From the NCBI RefSeq assembly GCF_006715395.1, contig NZ_VFNC01000001.1, positions 3,720,001-3,784,000 of the forward strand: DNA of 64,000 bases, in the 5' to 3' direction. Both the position numbers and the translations under genes were made by a program. This DNA comes from Streptomyces sp. SLBN-31 (GTDB lineage Bacteria > Actinomycetota > Actinomycetes > Streptomycetales > Streptomycetaceae). How positions within the stretch are numbered: position 1 is the stretch's first letter; each line of letters begins with the position of its first letter. This document shows positions 44,778 through 54,057 of the stretch, piece after piece. Under the pieces are notes generated by a model. That model saw only the letters and a list, made by a program, of their open reading frames with translations, did no database searches and was not told the origin of the DNA.

Positions 44778-45079
44778 GACCGGCGACTATATGCGGACGG
44801 GATCGGCGTCGCCGCCGCCCGCGTAGCCTGCCCGGTCCTCTCGGGCAAGACGCGCCCGTCCCCGCGGTGGCTGTTGTCCAGCGGCGCTTGCAGCTCGCAG
44901 ACCCGCTCCAAGGCTCCCAAGCGGCCGGTCGGGCGGGAAATCGCGGTCATGACCTACGCCCTCTTCCACGGCCACGGGGGCGGCCGGCTCGGGGCCACCG
45001 CCAGACCGGCGGCCGCGAGCAGGGCCGCGGCGCGGACCACCGCCTGCGCACCCAGGTCCGCAAAGGCGGGAAACGCCTG
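44778..45079. other. no gene recognised
   Basis: 300 bp between the LysR and SARP genes. Short open frames exist on both strands but none has a ribosome-binding site or a recognisable product. No repeats noted. Confidence 0.4.
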
Positions 45080-47053
45080 TCACCACCGCCGTGCGAGCCG
45101 CTGCTCGAGGGCGGTCAGGATGTCGCCGACAGGACCAAAGCCGATCACGGCGGTCGTTCCGCCGGCGATCTCGCCGCGCAGCGGCAGCAGGGCGTCGCGC
45201 GCACGAGCGGCCAGGGACGCGTCGTCGAGCAGGACCGCCGTGTGCGCGGTGACTGCCCAGAGCGCGTCGTACAGGTGGTCGGCGGGGGGAGCGGGCAGGA
45301 CGGTGGCGGCCTCACGGGCCGCTGCGGTCTTCCCGCGGGCGAGGTGGAGCAGGGGCTGGACCCAGGGCCGGTACGGGCCCCAATCCAGGGCGGGATCGGT
45401 CGGCGCGGGCCGTCGGTGGCGCATCCGTAGGGACAGGAGAGCGAGCGGGAGGAACCCGGCCTCCACCCCGGGCATGCCGGCGCCGGCGAGGTCGGTGGCC
45501 ACGGCGCGATAGGCGCAAGCGGCCTCGGCTGGATCGTCGGACCGCTCGGCCAGCTGCATGGCCCGGAAAGCAGCGGTCAGAACATGAACCAACGGCGTCT
45601 CATGAACGCCGGCGAGCCGCTCGGCCGCCTTCACATGGCGTTGTGCTCCTTCGCCGTCGCCGCGGGCCGCACACACCTGGATCCTGACGAGATGGCCGAG
45701 GATCTCGAACAGCGGGAGATCATGCCGCGTGGACAGGTCGATGAGCTCACCGGCGATCACATCGCGTTCGCCGGTGCGCCCGGGACGCTGGAAGGACTGC
45801 ACGAACCGGGCGTTGAGCGCGAGCACCAGCACGCCGGGGTCGTTCAGGTCCCGGGCGAGCCGCTCGGCTTCGAGCGCCGCCTCGGCCGCCCAGAGGTCCC
45901 GCGTTCCGCGATGCTCCAGGGCGACGGTCGCCAGGAGCCGCGCGCGCAGCGCTGGCGGAGCCACGGAACCGAGCCGGTCCAGCGTGCGCCGTGCGATCGC
46001 CACCAGCGCCGCGGACCGTTTCGGGTCGTCGGCGCGCGTCCAGATGGTCGGCACGTCGTACGCGGCGATCACCCGGGCGGTCAGCCCGGGGTCCCCTGTT
46101 CGCTCCGCCTCCGCGGCGGCCGCCGCGCGCTGCTCCTGGGCAAGGACGAGATTAGTGCCGCCGGTGACCGCGGCGGCCCGGGCGACGGTGCTCATCGAAC
46201 GCAGCCGGGTGTACGTGCCCGTCGCCTCCGTGCGTGTGAGCAGGCGCAGCCGGTCCTCGTCCCGAGGGGCGGACGTCAAATGCGGGGCCTGCCGGAGGAT
46301 GTCACGTTCCATGTGGTCGAGGCTGTGCGCCGACTCCAGCCCGAACCGGTCCAGCAGCCTGCCCCGCGCCTCTCGCAGCACGGCCAGCGCGTCGACCTGG
46401 CGGCCGGCCTGGTAGAGCGCATGGGAGAGCAGGACCCAGCCGGGTTCCCGCCACGGATGCGCGGCGGCGAACGTCTCCAGCTCCGGGACGAGAGGTGCAC
46501 CCCGTCCCAGGTCCAGCATCGCCCGGGCCCGCAACTCGACGGCCTGACAGTGTAGTTCGGCCAGCCGGGCCCGCTCCTGCGCCAGCCACGACGAGGCGGT
46601 GTCGAGATCCGCGTACGGCTCCCCCCGCCACCACGACAACGCCTCGCTCAACGCCCGCGTATCCGCGGCCTCGCCACCGGGCCGGTCGTTCAGGGCCCGG
46701 ACGGCGTCCTCGAACCGGAGAGCGTCGACGGCCGCCCGCGGCACCCGCATCGCGTACCCGGTACCGACGGTCTCGATGATCCGCGGCCGGGCGCGTGGCA
46801 GTCGCTCCGGCTCCAGGGCACGGCGCAGCTCGGCGACGAAGGTGCGCACCGTCCCGGCAGCCGTGGACGGAGGGTCCTCCCACAGATCATCGACCAGCAC
46901 CGTCAACGGCACGGCCCGCCCCCCGGCCGCGACCAGCCGCCCCAGCAGCTCGCGCCGGCGCCGGCTGCCGACCTCCACAGTGCGTCCCGCGGCATCCGTG
47001 ACCTCGATCGGCCCGAGCACGTTGACGAGGATCTCCATGCCCACATTGTTCAT
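45080..47053 (-). CDS. AfsR/SARP-family transcriptional regulator
   Basis: 657 aa. N-terminal OmpR-type winged helix (residues 8-100: LVNVLGPIEVTDAAGRTVEV, RRELLGRLVAAGGRAVPLTV, LVDDLWEDPPSTAAGTVRTF) and a bacterial transcriptional activation domain (about 105-250: LSEALSWWRGEPYADLDTAS, ALYQAGRQVDALAVLREARG). The C-terminal 400 residues are tetratricopeptide-like helices without the NB-ARC ATPase of full AfsR. SARPs activate promoters by binding 11-bp-spaced direct repeats; such repeats lie at 47077-47098 in the divergent intergenic region. Start 47053 is followed by a second ATG at 47038. Confidence 0.9.
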   Translation of the reverse strand: MNNVGMEILVNVLGPIEVTDAAGRTVEVGSRRRRELLGRLVAAGGRAVPLTVLVDDLWEDPPSTAAGTVRTFVAELRRALEPERLPRARPRIIETVGTGYAMRVPRAAVDALRFEDAVRALNDRPGGEAADTRALSEALSWWRGEPYADLDTASSWLAQERARLAELHCQAVELRARAMLDLGRGAPLVPELETFAAAHPWREPGWVLLSHALYQAGRQVDALAVLREARGRLLDRFGLESAHSLDHMERDILRQAPHLTSAPRDEDRLRLLTRTEATGTYTRLRSMSTVARAAAVTGGTNLVLAQEQRAAAAAEAERTGDPGLTARVIAAYDVPTIWTRADDPKRSAALVAIARRTLDRLGSVAPPALRARLLATVALEHRGTRDLWAAEAALEAERLARDLNDPGVLVLALNARFVQSFQRPGRTGERDVIAGELIDLSTRHDLPLFEILGHLVRIQVCAARGDGEGAQRHVKAAERLAGVHETPLVHVLTAAFRAMQLAERSDDPAEAACAYRAVATDLAGAGMPGVEAGFLPLALLSLRMRHRRPAPTDPALDWGPYRPWVQPLLHLARGKTAAAREAATVLPAPPADHLYDALWAVTAHTAVLLDDASLAARARDALLPLRGEIAGGTTAVIGFGPVGDILTALEQRLARRW

Positions 47054-47076
47054 CGCCCCCGGATCACCACCGAGTC

Positions 47077-47098
47077 TGCTGATCCACTGCTGATCCGG
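47077..47098. promoter_or_regulatory. candidate SARP binding site, two 11-bp-spaced repeats
   Basis: TGCTGATCC occurs at 47077-47085 and again at 47088-47096, exactly 11 bp apart, in the 100-bp region between the SARP gene and the alpha/beta hydrolase gene. SARPs typically recognise heptameric direct repeats with this helical-turn spacing. Related GGATC half sites occur at 47060-47064 and 47103-47107. Confidence 0.5.
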
Positions 47099-47154
47099 CC
47101 CCCGGATCCTTCGTGTCGTCCCTACAGCGACGCGTGAAGAAGGATTTCGACACG

Positions 47155-48033
47155 ATGAACACAGGCATCCCAGGCTTCCAGACCGGGCAGATAGAGGTGG
47201 CCGACGGCGTGCGGCTGCACACGGCGGTCGGCGGAGAAGGACCGGCCGTCGTCCTGCTTCACGGTTTCCCGCAGACCCACCTGATGTGGCGGCACGTCGC
47301 CCCCGCCCTGGCCGGGCACCACACTGTGATCTGCCCCGACCTGCGCGGCTACGGTGCCAGCAGCAAACCGGAAGCGGCCGGCGAGGACACCTACTCCAAG
47401 CGCGCCATGGCCACGGACATCGTCCGCCTGGCCGACACCCTCGGACACGACCGGTTCACCCTCGTCGGACACGACCGCGGCGCGCACGTCGCCTTCCGGG
47501 CCGGCCTCGACCACCCGGACCGGATCAGCCACCTCGGAATCCTGGACATCCTCCCCACCCTGGACACCTGGAACGTCCTCCACGGAACCAGCGCGGCCGT
47601 GGCCTTCCACCTCTACCTGATGGCCCAGCCCCCCGGCCTGCCCGAACGGATGATCGCCGCCAGTGCCGACGCGTTCTTCGGCCACTTCCTCGACGCCTGG
47701 TCCGCGAGCCCCGACGCGATCCCGGCGGACGTACGGGCCGCATACCTGCGTGCGAGCCGGAACGCCGTACCGTCGATCGTCGCCGACTACCGCGCCACCG
47801 CGACCATCGACATCACCCACGACCAGGCCGACCTCGACGCCGGCAACCGGCTCACCATGCCCGTGACGGTCGTCCAGCAGGACTGGGGCAGGCACCTGGA
47901 CTTCGACGCCACCGCGACCTGGCGGCCCTGGACTGACGACCTCCAGCACTTCACCACCCAGGCCGGCCACTTCATGGCCGAGGAAGCCCCAGAGGACATC
48001 ACCACCCTGATCCTGGAGCTGATGAAACGATGA
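47155..48033 (+). CDS. alpha/beta hydrolase, haloacetate-dehalogenase/epoxide-hydrolase group
   Basis: 292 aa, ATG 47155 with GAAGAAGGA upstream. The oxyanion motif is LLHGFPQTHLMWRHVAP, the nucleophile elbow LVGHDRGAHVAFRAGLDHP uses Asp, and the catalytic His is in QAGHFMAEEAPED. The Asp nucleophile with DRG points to dehalogenase or epoxide hydrolase chemistry. In fluoroacetate dehalogenases the halide is held by a His-Trp pair and Tyr; the matching segment here is FHLYLMAQ, so the Trp is missing and fluoroacetate is not the likely substrate. Divergent from the SARP gene and probably its target. Confidence 0.85.
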   Translation: MNTGIPGFQTGQIEVADGVRLHTAVGGEGPAVVLLHGFPQTHLMWRHVAPALAGHHTVICPDLRGYGASSKPEAAGEDTYSKRAMATDIVRLADTLGHDRFTLVGHDRGAHVAFRAGLDHPDRISHLGILDILPTLDTWNVLHGTSAAVAFHLYLMAQPPGLPERMIAASADAFFGHFLDAWSASPDAIPADVRAAYLRASRNAVPSIVADYRATATIDITHDQADLDAGNRLTMPVTVVQQDWGRHLDFDATATWRPWTDDLQHFTTQAGHFMAEEAPEDITTLILELMKR

Positions 48034-48589
48034 CGCGCGCGTCCACGCCTCGACGGGCCGCTGCCGATCAGATCCGCCAGGGACGCAGCGCCTCGGCGAC
48101 GGCGTAGACGTTCAGCCGGCTGTCGCGGATCTTGCGGACGAGGTCGGGCAGGGCGCCGGAGCTCGGATCGATGCCCTCGCCGGACCGGTTCATGTACTGG
48201 TCGGTGACGGACGCGGCGAACAGGCTGTTGAGATGATGCCGCGCTCGGCGACGTGGACCGTGCGCTGAACACTGCGCGCGCCGTCCTGGACGAGGGACAC
48301 GAGGCCGCTCAACAGGCCGCCGACGAGATGGGCTACTGGTCGTCGCCCTCGATGGCCTCGTCTGCTGTGTCGGAAGAGGGAAGATCGGCCGCGGCATTGT
48401 CCGGGACAACCTCGAACAACCCGCCGACCAGCAAGGACACCTCGTTCCCGCACTACAACCCCCGCAGTCTTTGCTTGCCGAGTCCCTGGAGGGCATTTCC
48501 GAGGCGGTCCACCGGATCTCGGGAGGAAAGGATTCGCAGGACATCGCGATGCGTCTGGGCGGCCCGTCGTTCCCACCCTCGCCGACTCG
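48034..48589. other. gene scraps, none intact
   Basis: On the minus strand 48068-48195 reads QYMNRSGEGIDPSSGALPDL then VRKIRDSRLNVYAVAEALRP, which looks like a genuine C-terminus but has no usable start. The plus strand has another coding-like patch near 48470-48560. I recognise neither. Confidence 0.35.
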
Positions 48590-48783
48590 GTCATGGTCCA
48601 TCTACGCGACCCGATCCTCGTTGGCGACGCGGATGAGGGCCCGCTGCTACTACGGCTGCGACAGGTTCGCCGCCCCCCCACGCCACAGAGCCGCTGCCAC
48701 GGCTGTGCGACGCCCTCCTCGGCCAGCGCCCGGACGACTTGAACGACGACGTGGCCCTGCTCGCGGCCGGCCTGACCACATGA
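48590..48783 (+). pseudogene. PP2C/SpoIIE-type phosphatase C-terminal scrap
   Basis: Reading VMVHLRDPILVGDADEGPLL and, in another frame, LCDALLGQRPDDLNDDVALL followed by AAGLTT and a stop at 48783. The last segment resembles the closing D-D-V-A-L-L strand of SpoIIE/RsbU-like phosphatases of Streptomyces. It is a remnant only. Confidence 0.45.
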
Positions 48784-49267
48784 GGCGTCTACCCAGTCGA
48801 CAGCGCATTCGACGGGGAGGGCCCCAACCGCTTCTCGCGGTTCCTGATTGCGCGGTGCGCAGATCCGGCTGCTTCTCCGCGCCTGTGTACGGGGCCCTTC
48901 CCCGTCCCCTTCACTTCATCACTTCGGCATCGTTTCCACGAGGGCCGTACGGCCCTGACGGCCGCCCCCTCATCGCCTTGACGCCGGCGTTCCGGTGAGC
49001 GGAGCCTCGCATCACGCTGGGTCTGCGCAGCACGGCGGGAGCAGGAGCACAGATGTTGCTGCGCTAGCGGCCCACCATCGTCTTCCCCTACCAGCGAGGC
49101 TGCGGGGGTCGCGGAAGTCTCGGCGGTCGGGGCCCGGATGGTGCATCGCTTGCTGGACTGGCGGGCATCTCCTGCCGCAGCCCGCTCTCGTCGAATGGCC
49201 TCGACACGCGACGGCGGACGACCGCAGTCGCGGCGCCGAGGAAGATGAAACCGATCGTGACTGGACG
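48784..49267. other. no gene recognised
   Basis: Nearly 500 bp with only shadow ORFs on both strands. Nothing can be supported. Confidence 0.4.
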
Positions 49268-49978
49268 TCAGTGCACCGGGCCGAAGAGAGGGTCACGAAT
49301 CCAGGATTGCAGGCGCCTGCCCGGCGGTGGCAGAACCGCAACTGCTGGTGGGCCATCGGGCACGCACCCCGGCCACATCTCCGTGAGCCACACCTGTTCC
49401 GCGGTACCCAATCGATCCCAGTGGTTGCGAACCTCACCCACGAGCCGAACACTGCGCTCGCCACCTGCACCATCGAGATGCCGACCGAGATAGCAGATCG
49501 CCGATGCCACCGGTGACTGCACTGAGAGGTACTGCAAGCGGAGGCCAGGGGGCGGTCCCGAACGGCGCAGGATCTGCCTCAAGCGGACAAACGCCTGGTC
49601 CCAGGCACTGTCGTCTCCCGCGCCGGCGAGCCCCAGCATGGCGTAGTTCTTCAGGACCGCGTCACGGGCTGCCAGAGCCTGCGCAAGGTCAGCCGATGCC
49701 CCCGGCCCGCATCGCTTGGCCAGCGCAAGTGCCGCCGCACACCGCATATCCCGTGACATTCCCTCAGCCGACAGGATGTGTCGCAGTGTCTGTGGACCCG
49801 CAGAGCCCTGGGCATCACCCAGGACAGCGACCACAGACACGTGACGGCTCAGAGGAAGATCGTTCAACGCCGCGACGAGTTCGGCCTCGCCCGCAGGGCC
49901 GTCCATCACAGCGTCGCACAGCGCGCCCTCGAAGACCTCGGTCTTCCGATGCCGCAACCGTTCCCGCAACGAGGCCAC
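49268..49978 (-). CDS. HEAT-repeat-like hypothetical protein
   Basis: 236 aa from GTG 49978, which has AAGGAG five bases upstream; GTG 49993 is the alternative. It is predicted all-helical with short repeated Ala/Leu-rich pairs resembling HEAT repeats (LPLSRHVSVVAVLGDAQGS, MRCAAALALAKRCGPGASAD, KNYAMLGLAGAGDD). No signal peptide or catalytic motif is seen. HEAT-like proteins usually mediate protein contacts. It is a single gene between decayed sequence and the proS region. Confidence 0.6.
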   Translation of the reverse strand: MASLRERLRHRKTEVFEGALCDAVMDGPAGEAELVAALNDLPLSRHVSVVAVLGDAQGSAGPQTLRHILSAEGMSRDMRCAAALALAKRCGPGASADLAQALAARDAVLKNYAMLGLAGAGDDSAWDQAFVRLRQILRRSGPPPGLRLQYLSVQSPVASAICYLGRHLDGAGGERSVRLVGEVRNHWDRLGTAEQVWLTEMWPGCVPDGPPAVAVLPPPGRRLQSWIRDPLFGPVH

Positions 49979-50320
49979 CTCGGCTCCTTCCACTGACTTC
50001 GTCCGGCCGCCACCCTGACATGCCAGGCTGACATTCGGCGTCGCCAGTCTGCCCCGGCCAGCGTTATGGCCAACTGACCGCCTGGGGCGGGCGGTGGGAG
50101 TCTTCCGGCTACGGGGCGGGCTCGCACGTGACCTTCCGGTCTGGACAGGCTTGTGCTGTCTTGCTCAAGCCGGCCGGCTCGGCGGCGTCGGCGGTGAGGT
50201 TCCAGCGAACTTGGTGCCGACCCACTCGCGTTGTGGGGGAATCAGGCTCTGGCCATAGATTTCGCCGAGCCCACGCCCGTACTGAAAGCAGGCGGAGCAG
50301 CAGCATCGGTCTCACCAGGG
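49979..50320. other. no gene recognised
   Basis: 340 bp downstream of proS. No intact gene; no clear terminator hairpin found by eye. Confidence 0.4.
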
Positions 50321-51733
50321 TCAGTAGGCGCGTGCCACGATGGCGATGTTGCCAGGCTGGTCGTCGCTCTCGGGAACGGAACCGTCTGCGGCGACCAGGC
50401 ACCGCACGGTGACGCCCCGTTCGGCGAGCTTGGCCTCACCCTCCACGCCCAGCGTTTCCCAGGCAATGCGCGCCCAGCCGGTGCTCGCCGCCTCCGCAGC
50501 CTCCTCGACCGTGGTCACCTCGACGGTGCGGTCGTTGCGACGCTTACGGGACTGCGCCAGCAGAAGCGCCTGGTCGTCCTCCAGTACCGTGGGCAGGATC
50601 TCGGACAGTGCCCCGATCGGCGTCGGCTCCTTGCTTCCCGCTACGCGGCGGACCAGCACGGCAGTCCCGTTCTCCACGTCACGTGGCCCGACCTCGATGC
50701 GTACCGGCACCCCCTTGAGCTCCCAGTCGACCGCGCGGCGGCCGAACGGCGTGTCGGTGCGGTCGTCGACGTGTACGCGGATACCAGCCGTCTTCAGCCG
50801 GTCACCGATCCCGCGGACCGTGTCCAGGACCGCGTCGTCGCCCTTGACGGCCACGATGACCACCTGAACCGGGGCCAGACGCGGCGGGATGCGAAGGCCG
50901 TCATCGTCCCCGTGCATCATCACCAGTGCGCCGACCATCCGGGTCGTGGAACCCCACGACGTCTGCCAGACGTATTCCTCACGGCCGTCCTTCGACAGGT
51001 AGCGCGTTTCGAACGCCTTGGCGAAGTTCTGGCCCAGTTCGTGGCTTGTGGTCAGCTGGAGGGCCTTGCCGTCGCCCATCATGCCTTCCAGGGTGAGCGT
51101 GTTGATCGCGCCGGCGAACCGCTCCCTGACCGTCTTGCGACCCGGTACGACATCCATGGAGAGGACGTTCTCCAAGAAGTCGGCGTACACCTCCTGGTGG
51201 ATGTGTGCGGCGTAGTCCCGGGCGTCCTCGTAGGTGGCGTGTGCCGTGTGGCCTTCCTGCCACAGGAATTCCGTCGTACGAAGGAACACGCGCGGCCTCA
51301 GCTCCCAGCGGACCACGTTCGCCCACTGGTTGATCAACAGTGGAAGGTCGCGGTAGCTCTGCACCCACTTCGAGAAGTAGTCGTTGACGATCGTCTCAGA
51401 CGTGGGGCGGACGACGACGGGCTCGTCCAGCTCCTTGCCGCCGCCATGAGTGACGACGGCCAGTTCGGGCGCGAATCCCTCGACGTGCTCGGCCTCCTTC
51501 GTCAGGTACGACTGCGGGATGAAGAGCGGAAAGTACGCGTTCTGCGCGCCGGCCGCCTTGATCCGGGCGTCCACCTCGTGCTGCATCCGCTCCCACAGGC
51601 CGTATCCGTACGGTCGGATGACCATGGTGCCGCGCACCGGCCCGTTGTCGGCCAGTTCGGCCTTGCTGACCAGGTCCTGGTACCAGCGGGGGAAGTCGTC
51701 CGCCTGGGGTGTGAGAACGGGTGCTTTTGCCAT
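50321..51733 (-). CDS. proS: prolyl-tRNA synthetase, archaeal/eukaryotic type
   Basis: 470 aa from ATG 51733. Class II synthetase motifs: motif 1 region GYGLWERMQHEVDARIKAAG, motif 2 RWELRPRVFLRTTEFLWQEG, motif 3 GALVMMHGDDDGLRIPPRLA; anticodon-binding domain VQVVIVAVKGDD and C-terminal domain ending VARAY. The inserted editing domain of the usual bacterial enzyme is absent, which marks the ProS type 3 group. It charges tRNA-Pro in the cytoplasm. Streptomyces normally carries a bacterial-type proS elsewhere, so this may be a second, possibly inhibitor-tolerant copy. It follows a HIT-family gene with 56 bp between. Confidence 0.93.
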   Translation of the reverse strand: MAKAPVLTPQADDFPRWYQDLVSKAELADNGPVRGTMVIRPYGYGLWERMQHEVDARIKAAGAQNAYFPLFIPQSYLTKEAEHVEGFAPELAVVTHGGGKELDEPVVVRPTSETIVNDYFSKWVQSYRDLPLLINQWANVVRWELRPRVFLRTTEFLWQEGHTAHATYEDARDYAAHIHQEVYADFLENVLSMDVVPGRKTVRERFAGAINTLTLEGMMGDGKALQLTTSHELGQNFAKAFETRYLSKDGREEYVWQTSWGSTTRMVGALVMMHGDDDGLRIPPRLAPVQVVIVAVKGDDAVLDTVRGIGDRLKTAGIRVHVDDRTDTPFGRRAVDWELKGVPVRIEVGPRDVENGTAVLVRRVAGSKEPTPIGALSEILPTVLEDDQALLLAQSRKRRNDRTVEVTTVEEAAEAASTGWARIAWETLGVEGEAKLAERGVTVRCLVAADGSVPESDDQPGNIAIVARAY

Positions 51734-51789
51734 GACGCGCAGAGTAGGACGCGGCTCCACCAAGGCGCCAACCGATTACTTCCCACAGG

Positions 51790-52263
51790 TCAGGACGCCA
51801 GCCGGTCCAGTTCGGCACCGATGGCCTCGCGCAGTACGTCGTGCTGCGGGCCGAGGGCATGATGTTCGTCGCTCCATCGCTCACGCGGATACAGCCACAC
51901 CGGTCCGCCCACGAGATCGGCTGGCTCCCAGCCGAACCGCGGCCACGCATGCGCATGCAGGAACGGATCGGCATTCCCGAGGATCTCCAGATTGACTCGC
52001 AGGAAAGCCGGATCCAGCCGCTCACAGACGCGTTCGACGGCCTCGCCCAGCTTGTCCATGCCGGACAGGAACGCAAGCCTTTTACTCTTCGGAAGTTCCG
52101 ACAGCCGCTGCACCGAAGGATCGTCCACGAGGAGGACCGAATATCCCGGGAGGAACTGGACGTCCCCGATCACCGCAAACCCGGCCTTCACCCTTCGGAG
52201 CACCGTGGGATTCTCGCCCCGAAGTGCGCTACCGATCCGGTCCCTCCGCCAGTCATCAGTCAT
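51790..52263 (-). CDS. HIT-family nucleotide hydrolase
   Basis: 157 aa from ATG 52263. Histidine-triad motif in NADPFLHAHAWPRF (H-x-H region near residue 113-117) preceded by LRVNLEILGN, with AVIGDVQFLPGYSVLLVDDP as the N-terminal strand pair. HIT enzymes hydrolyse nucleotide derivatives such as diadenosine polyphosphates or aminoacyl-adenylates. Located directly upstream of proS on the same strand; dinucleotide polyphosphates are by-products of aminoacyl-tRNA synthetases, so the pairing could be functional. Confidence 0.8.
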   Translation of the reverse strand: MTDDWRRDRIGSALRGENPTVLRRVKAGFAVIGDVQFLPGYSVLLVDDPSVQRLSELPKSKRLAFLSGMDKLGEAVERVCERLDPAFLRVNLEILGNADPFLHAHAWPRFGWEPADLVGGPVWLYPRERWSDEHHALGPQHDVLREAIGAELDRLAS

Positions 52264-52627
52264 GATCGACCAGCCTACCGACCGCTGATCATCGGCTGGC
52301 GCGTTCCCGGACAACCCTGTTGCCGACAATGCAGGGAGGGCGTGGCGGGCCGCTTGTGCCTCACGTCCCTCAGATGCGTTGGCAGGTGAAGATCGTTGCG
52401 CACCAACGGCGTTGTGTACTGATCCAACCCGGGAGTGCAGATAACGCGGGTGTTGCAGCCGTCTGTTGGATCGTCACCGGTGTTCCAGTGGCGGAAGCTG
52501 CTACGGGTGCAGCCGTCGCGGGACTCGGTGGCCGGCTGGCGACGGCATTGGTACGGGGCAGGATGTCGGCGCTCACCCACCTCTGACGCCGGCGACGGTG
52601 TGGCTGCGGCCGGCCCGAGCCGCGGCC
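52264..52627. other. no supported gene
   Basis: The plus frame from about 52386 to 52586 (VKIVAHQRRCVLIQPG, AVCWIVTGVPVAEAATG) is somewhat coding-like, but has no ribosome-binding site and no recognised family. No repeats. Confidence 0.3.
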
Positions 52628-53035
52628 TCAGTCGGCAGACTCGCCGACGACGACCTCTCCCGCCCGCTCGCCCCGCGCCGGGCGGGCGGAGAACCCGGCG
52701 CTCTTCAGAACGGTGATGACCGCGGTGTTCATCGCCTCCTGCGCGACCCGGAGTTCCCTCACCTGGGGGTCACTCAGGAGCGCGTCGTGGGGCACGGTCC
52801 TGAAGTGTTCCTGGAGCAGCGGGTGGACCCGCCACCGGAGGAAGACTTGGGGAGGCAGGTGCTCGTCATCGGCGATCTCCACGTACACACCGTAGGAGAG
52901 GGTCGCGTCGAAGGTTGAGGCGAGGGGCAGGCCTGCTCTGGCCAGGGTGCTCTTCACCTTGTCCGCGAAGATGTCGTGCCGGATCAATACCTTGTCGCTT
53001 TCTCTCGGCGTGTGGTTCTGTCGGATGCCTGCCAC
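52628..53035 (-). CDS. hypothetical protein
   Basis: 135 aa. Mixed alpha/beta protein with HDIFADKVKSTLARAGLPL, TLSYGVYVEIADDEHLPPQV, FLRWRVHPLLQEHF and REAQE-like helix AQEAMNTAVITVLKSAGF. The sequence has normal composition and no signal peptide. The start may be ATG 53035 or a later codon. I do not recognise the family. Confidence 0.6.
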   Translation of the reverse strand: MAGIRQNHTPRESDKVLIRHDIFADKVKSTLARAGLPLASTFDATLSYGVYVEIADDEHLPPQVFLRWRVHPLLQEHFRTVPHDALLSDPQVRELRVAQEAMNTAVITVLKSAGFSARPARGERAGEVVVGESAD

Positions 53036-53848
53036 GGCAGCACGGCCGGCCGGCCCTGGCTTTTCACGTTACCGAGGGCATGCCTGAGCTGAGACGGCCG
53101 TGCGCGCGTTCCGAATTCGGCGGGACCCTTCTCCAAAAGCTGTGCGCGACAATCATGGCGGCCAGTTCGCGTTCCCGCTCGCCCCCTTCGGTGACCTGCT
53201 GTTCGGCATCCGTCCAACCGGGAGAGCCCGGGGGTGAAGCTTCCCCTGCACAGGCGGCACTCCCTGAGTCTCAGAGATGGTTCTCCTTTTCGAACCCCGT
53301 GTACGCATTCCGCTGGTCAGGCATGAGATTACGGCTTGCACGGGAGCCTCGACTCGTTGCTGATCGAGTTGCCGTAGGGGTGGTGGGTGCCGTCTATGCC
53401 GGCCGCCTGGAAGCGCGGCGGAAGGCCGCAGCCGTGCGGGGGAGGAGCCCGAAGTCGAACTCGAGCGTCCGAACGAACTTGGCAGACGCCGAAGAGGTCC
53501 TGAGAGGTCCTCAGGCGCCGGGTGGTCGGGCTTGAGCGTAAGCATCTGGAGGCGCTGGCCGAGGAGGAAACGCCCGCCGGGACGGTCGGCGGTCCGCCGA
53601 CGAAGCCGGTAGGACCTCGCCGTGCGGTGCCTCACCGCAAGAACGCGGCCGGAACGGACGTGCTGCCGGTGGCCTATCAGACGTTGACGGCCGCCGCCGT
53701 GGAGGCCGAGCCGATGGGCTCGGAGCCCGGGAGGCAGCGAAGGTCCTGGGCTCAGCGGCCCCGGCATCCACCTCGACGTCTGGAGACTGCGAAGTGTGAA
53801 AATACCGCTCAGGTATGAGTGGCCGTCGGCGCAAACCGAAGGGCGGGG
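53036..53848. other. no intact gene; decayed DNA
   Basis: Open frames here are Arg/Pro-rich shadows. A plus-strand patch around 53540-53720 (RRAVPHRKNAAGTDVLPVAY) looks protein-like without a recognisable family. Confidence 0.35.
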
Positions 53849-53923
53849 CACCTGCGGTTCGCCTCCGTCTACCGGGCGTTCGACTCGCTCGAGGACTTCG
53901 AGACGCCCATCGCCAAGCTAAGG
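53849..53923 (+). pseudogene. nrdR: NrdR C-terminal fragment
   Basis: HLRFASVYRAFDSLEDFET then PIAKLR is the end of the ATP-cone region of the ribonucleotide-reductase repressor NrdR (family form LRFASVYRxFxSLEDFxxxI). The zinc ribbon and the rest are absent. A 25-residue relic of a gene displaced or copied by an integrative element. Confidence 0.7.
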
Positions 53924-54057
53924 GTGCAGCAGAGCCGGAAGCTGTCAGGCCTGTCCTATCGCGCCGAGCGCCGTACCCGCCAACGTCCCCCAGTCCACGG
54001 TCCGATGGTAAGGCTGGGGGCGCCACGGCCCAGAGGGCGTGATCTGCTTGTCGACCT

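Noticed and set aside
47155..48033. Fluoroacetate dehalogenase working with the fluoride exporter
   Set aside because: The halide-binding Trp is absent and the genes are 40 kb apart; no link is visible in the sequence.
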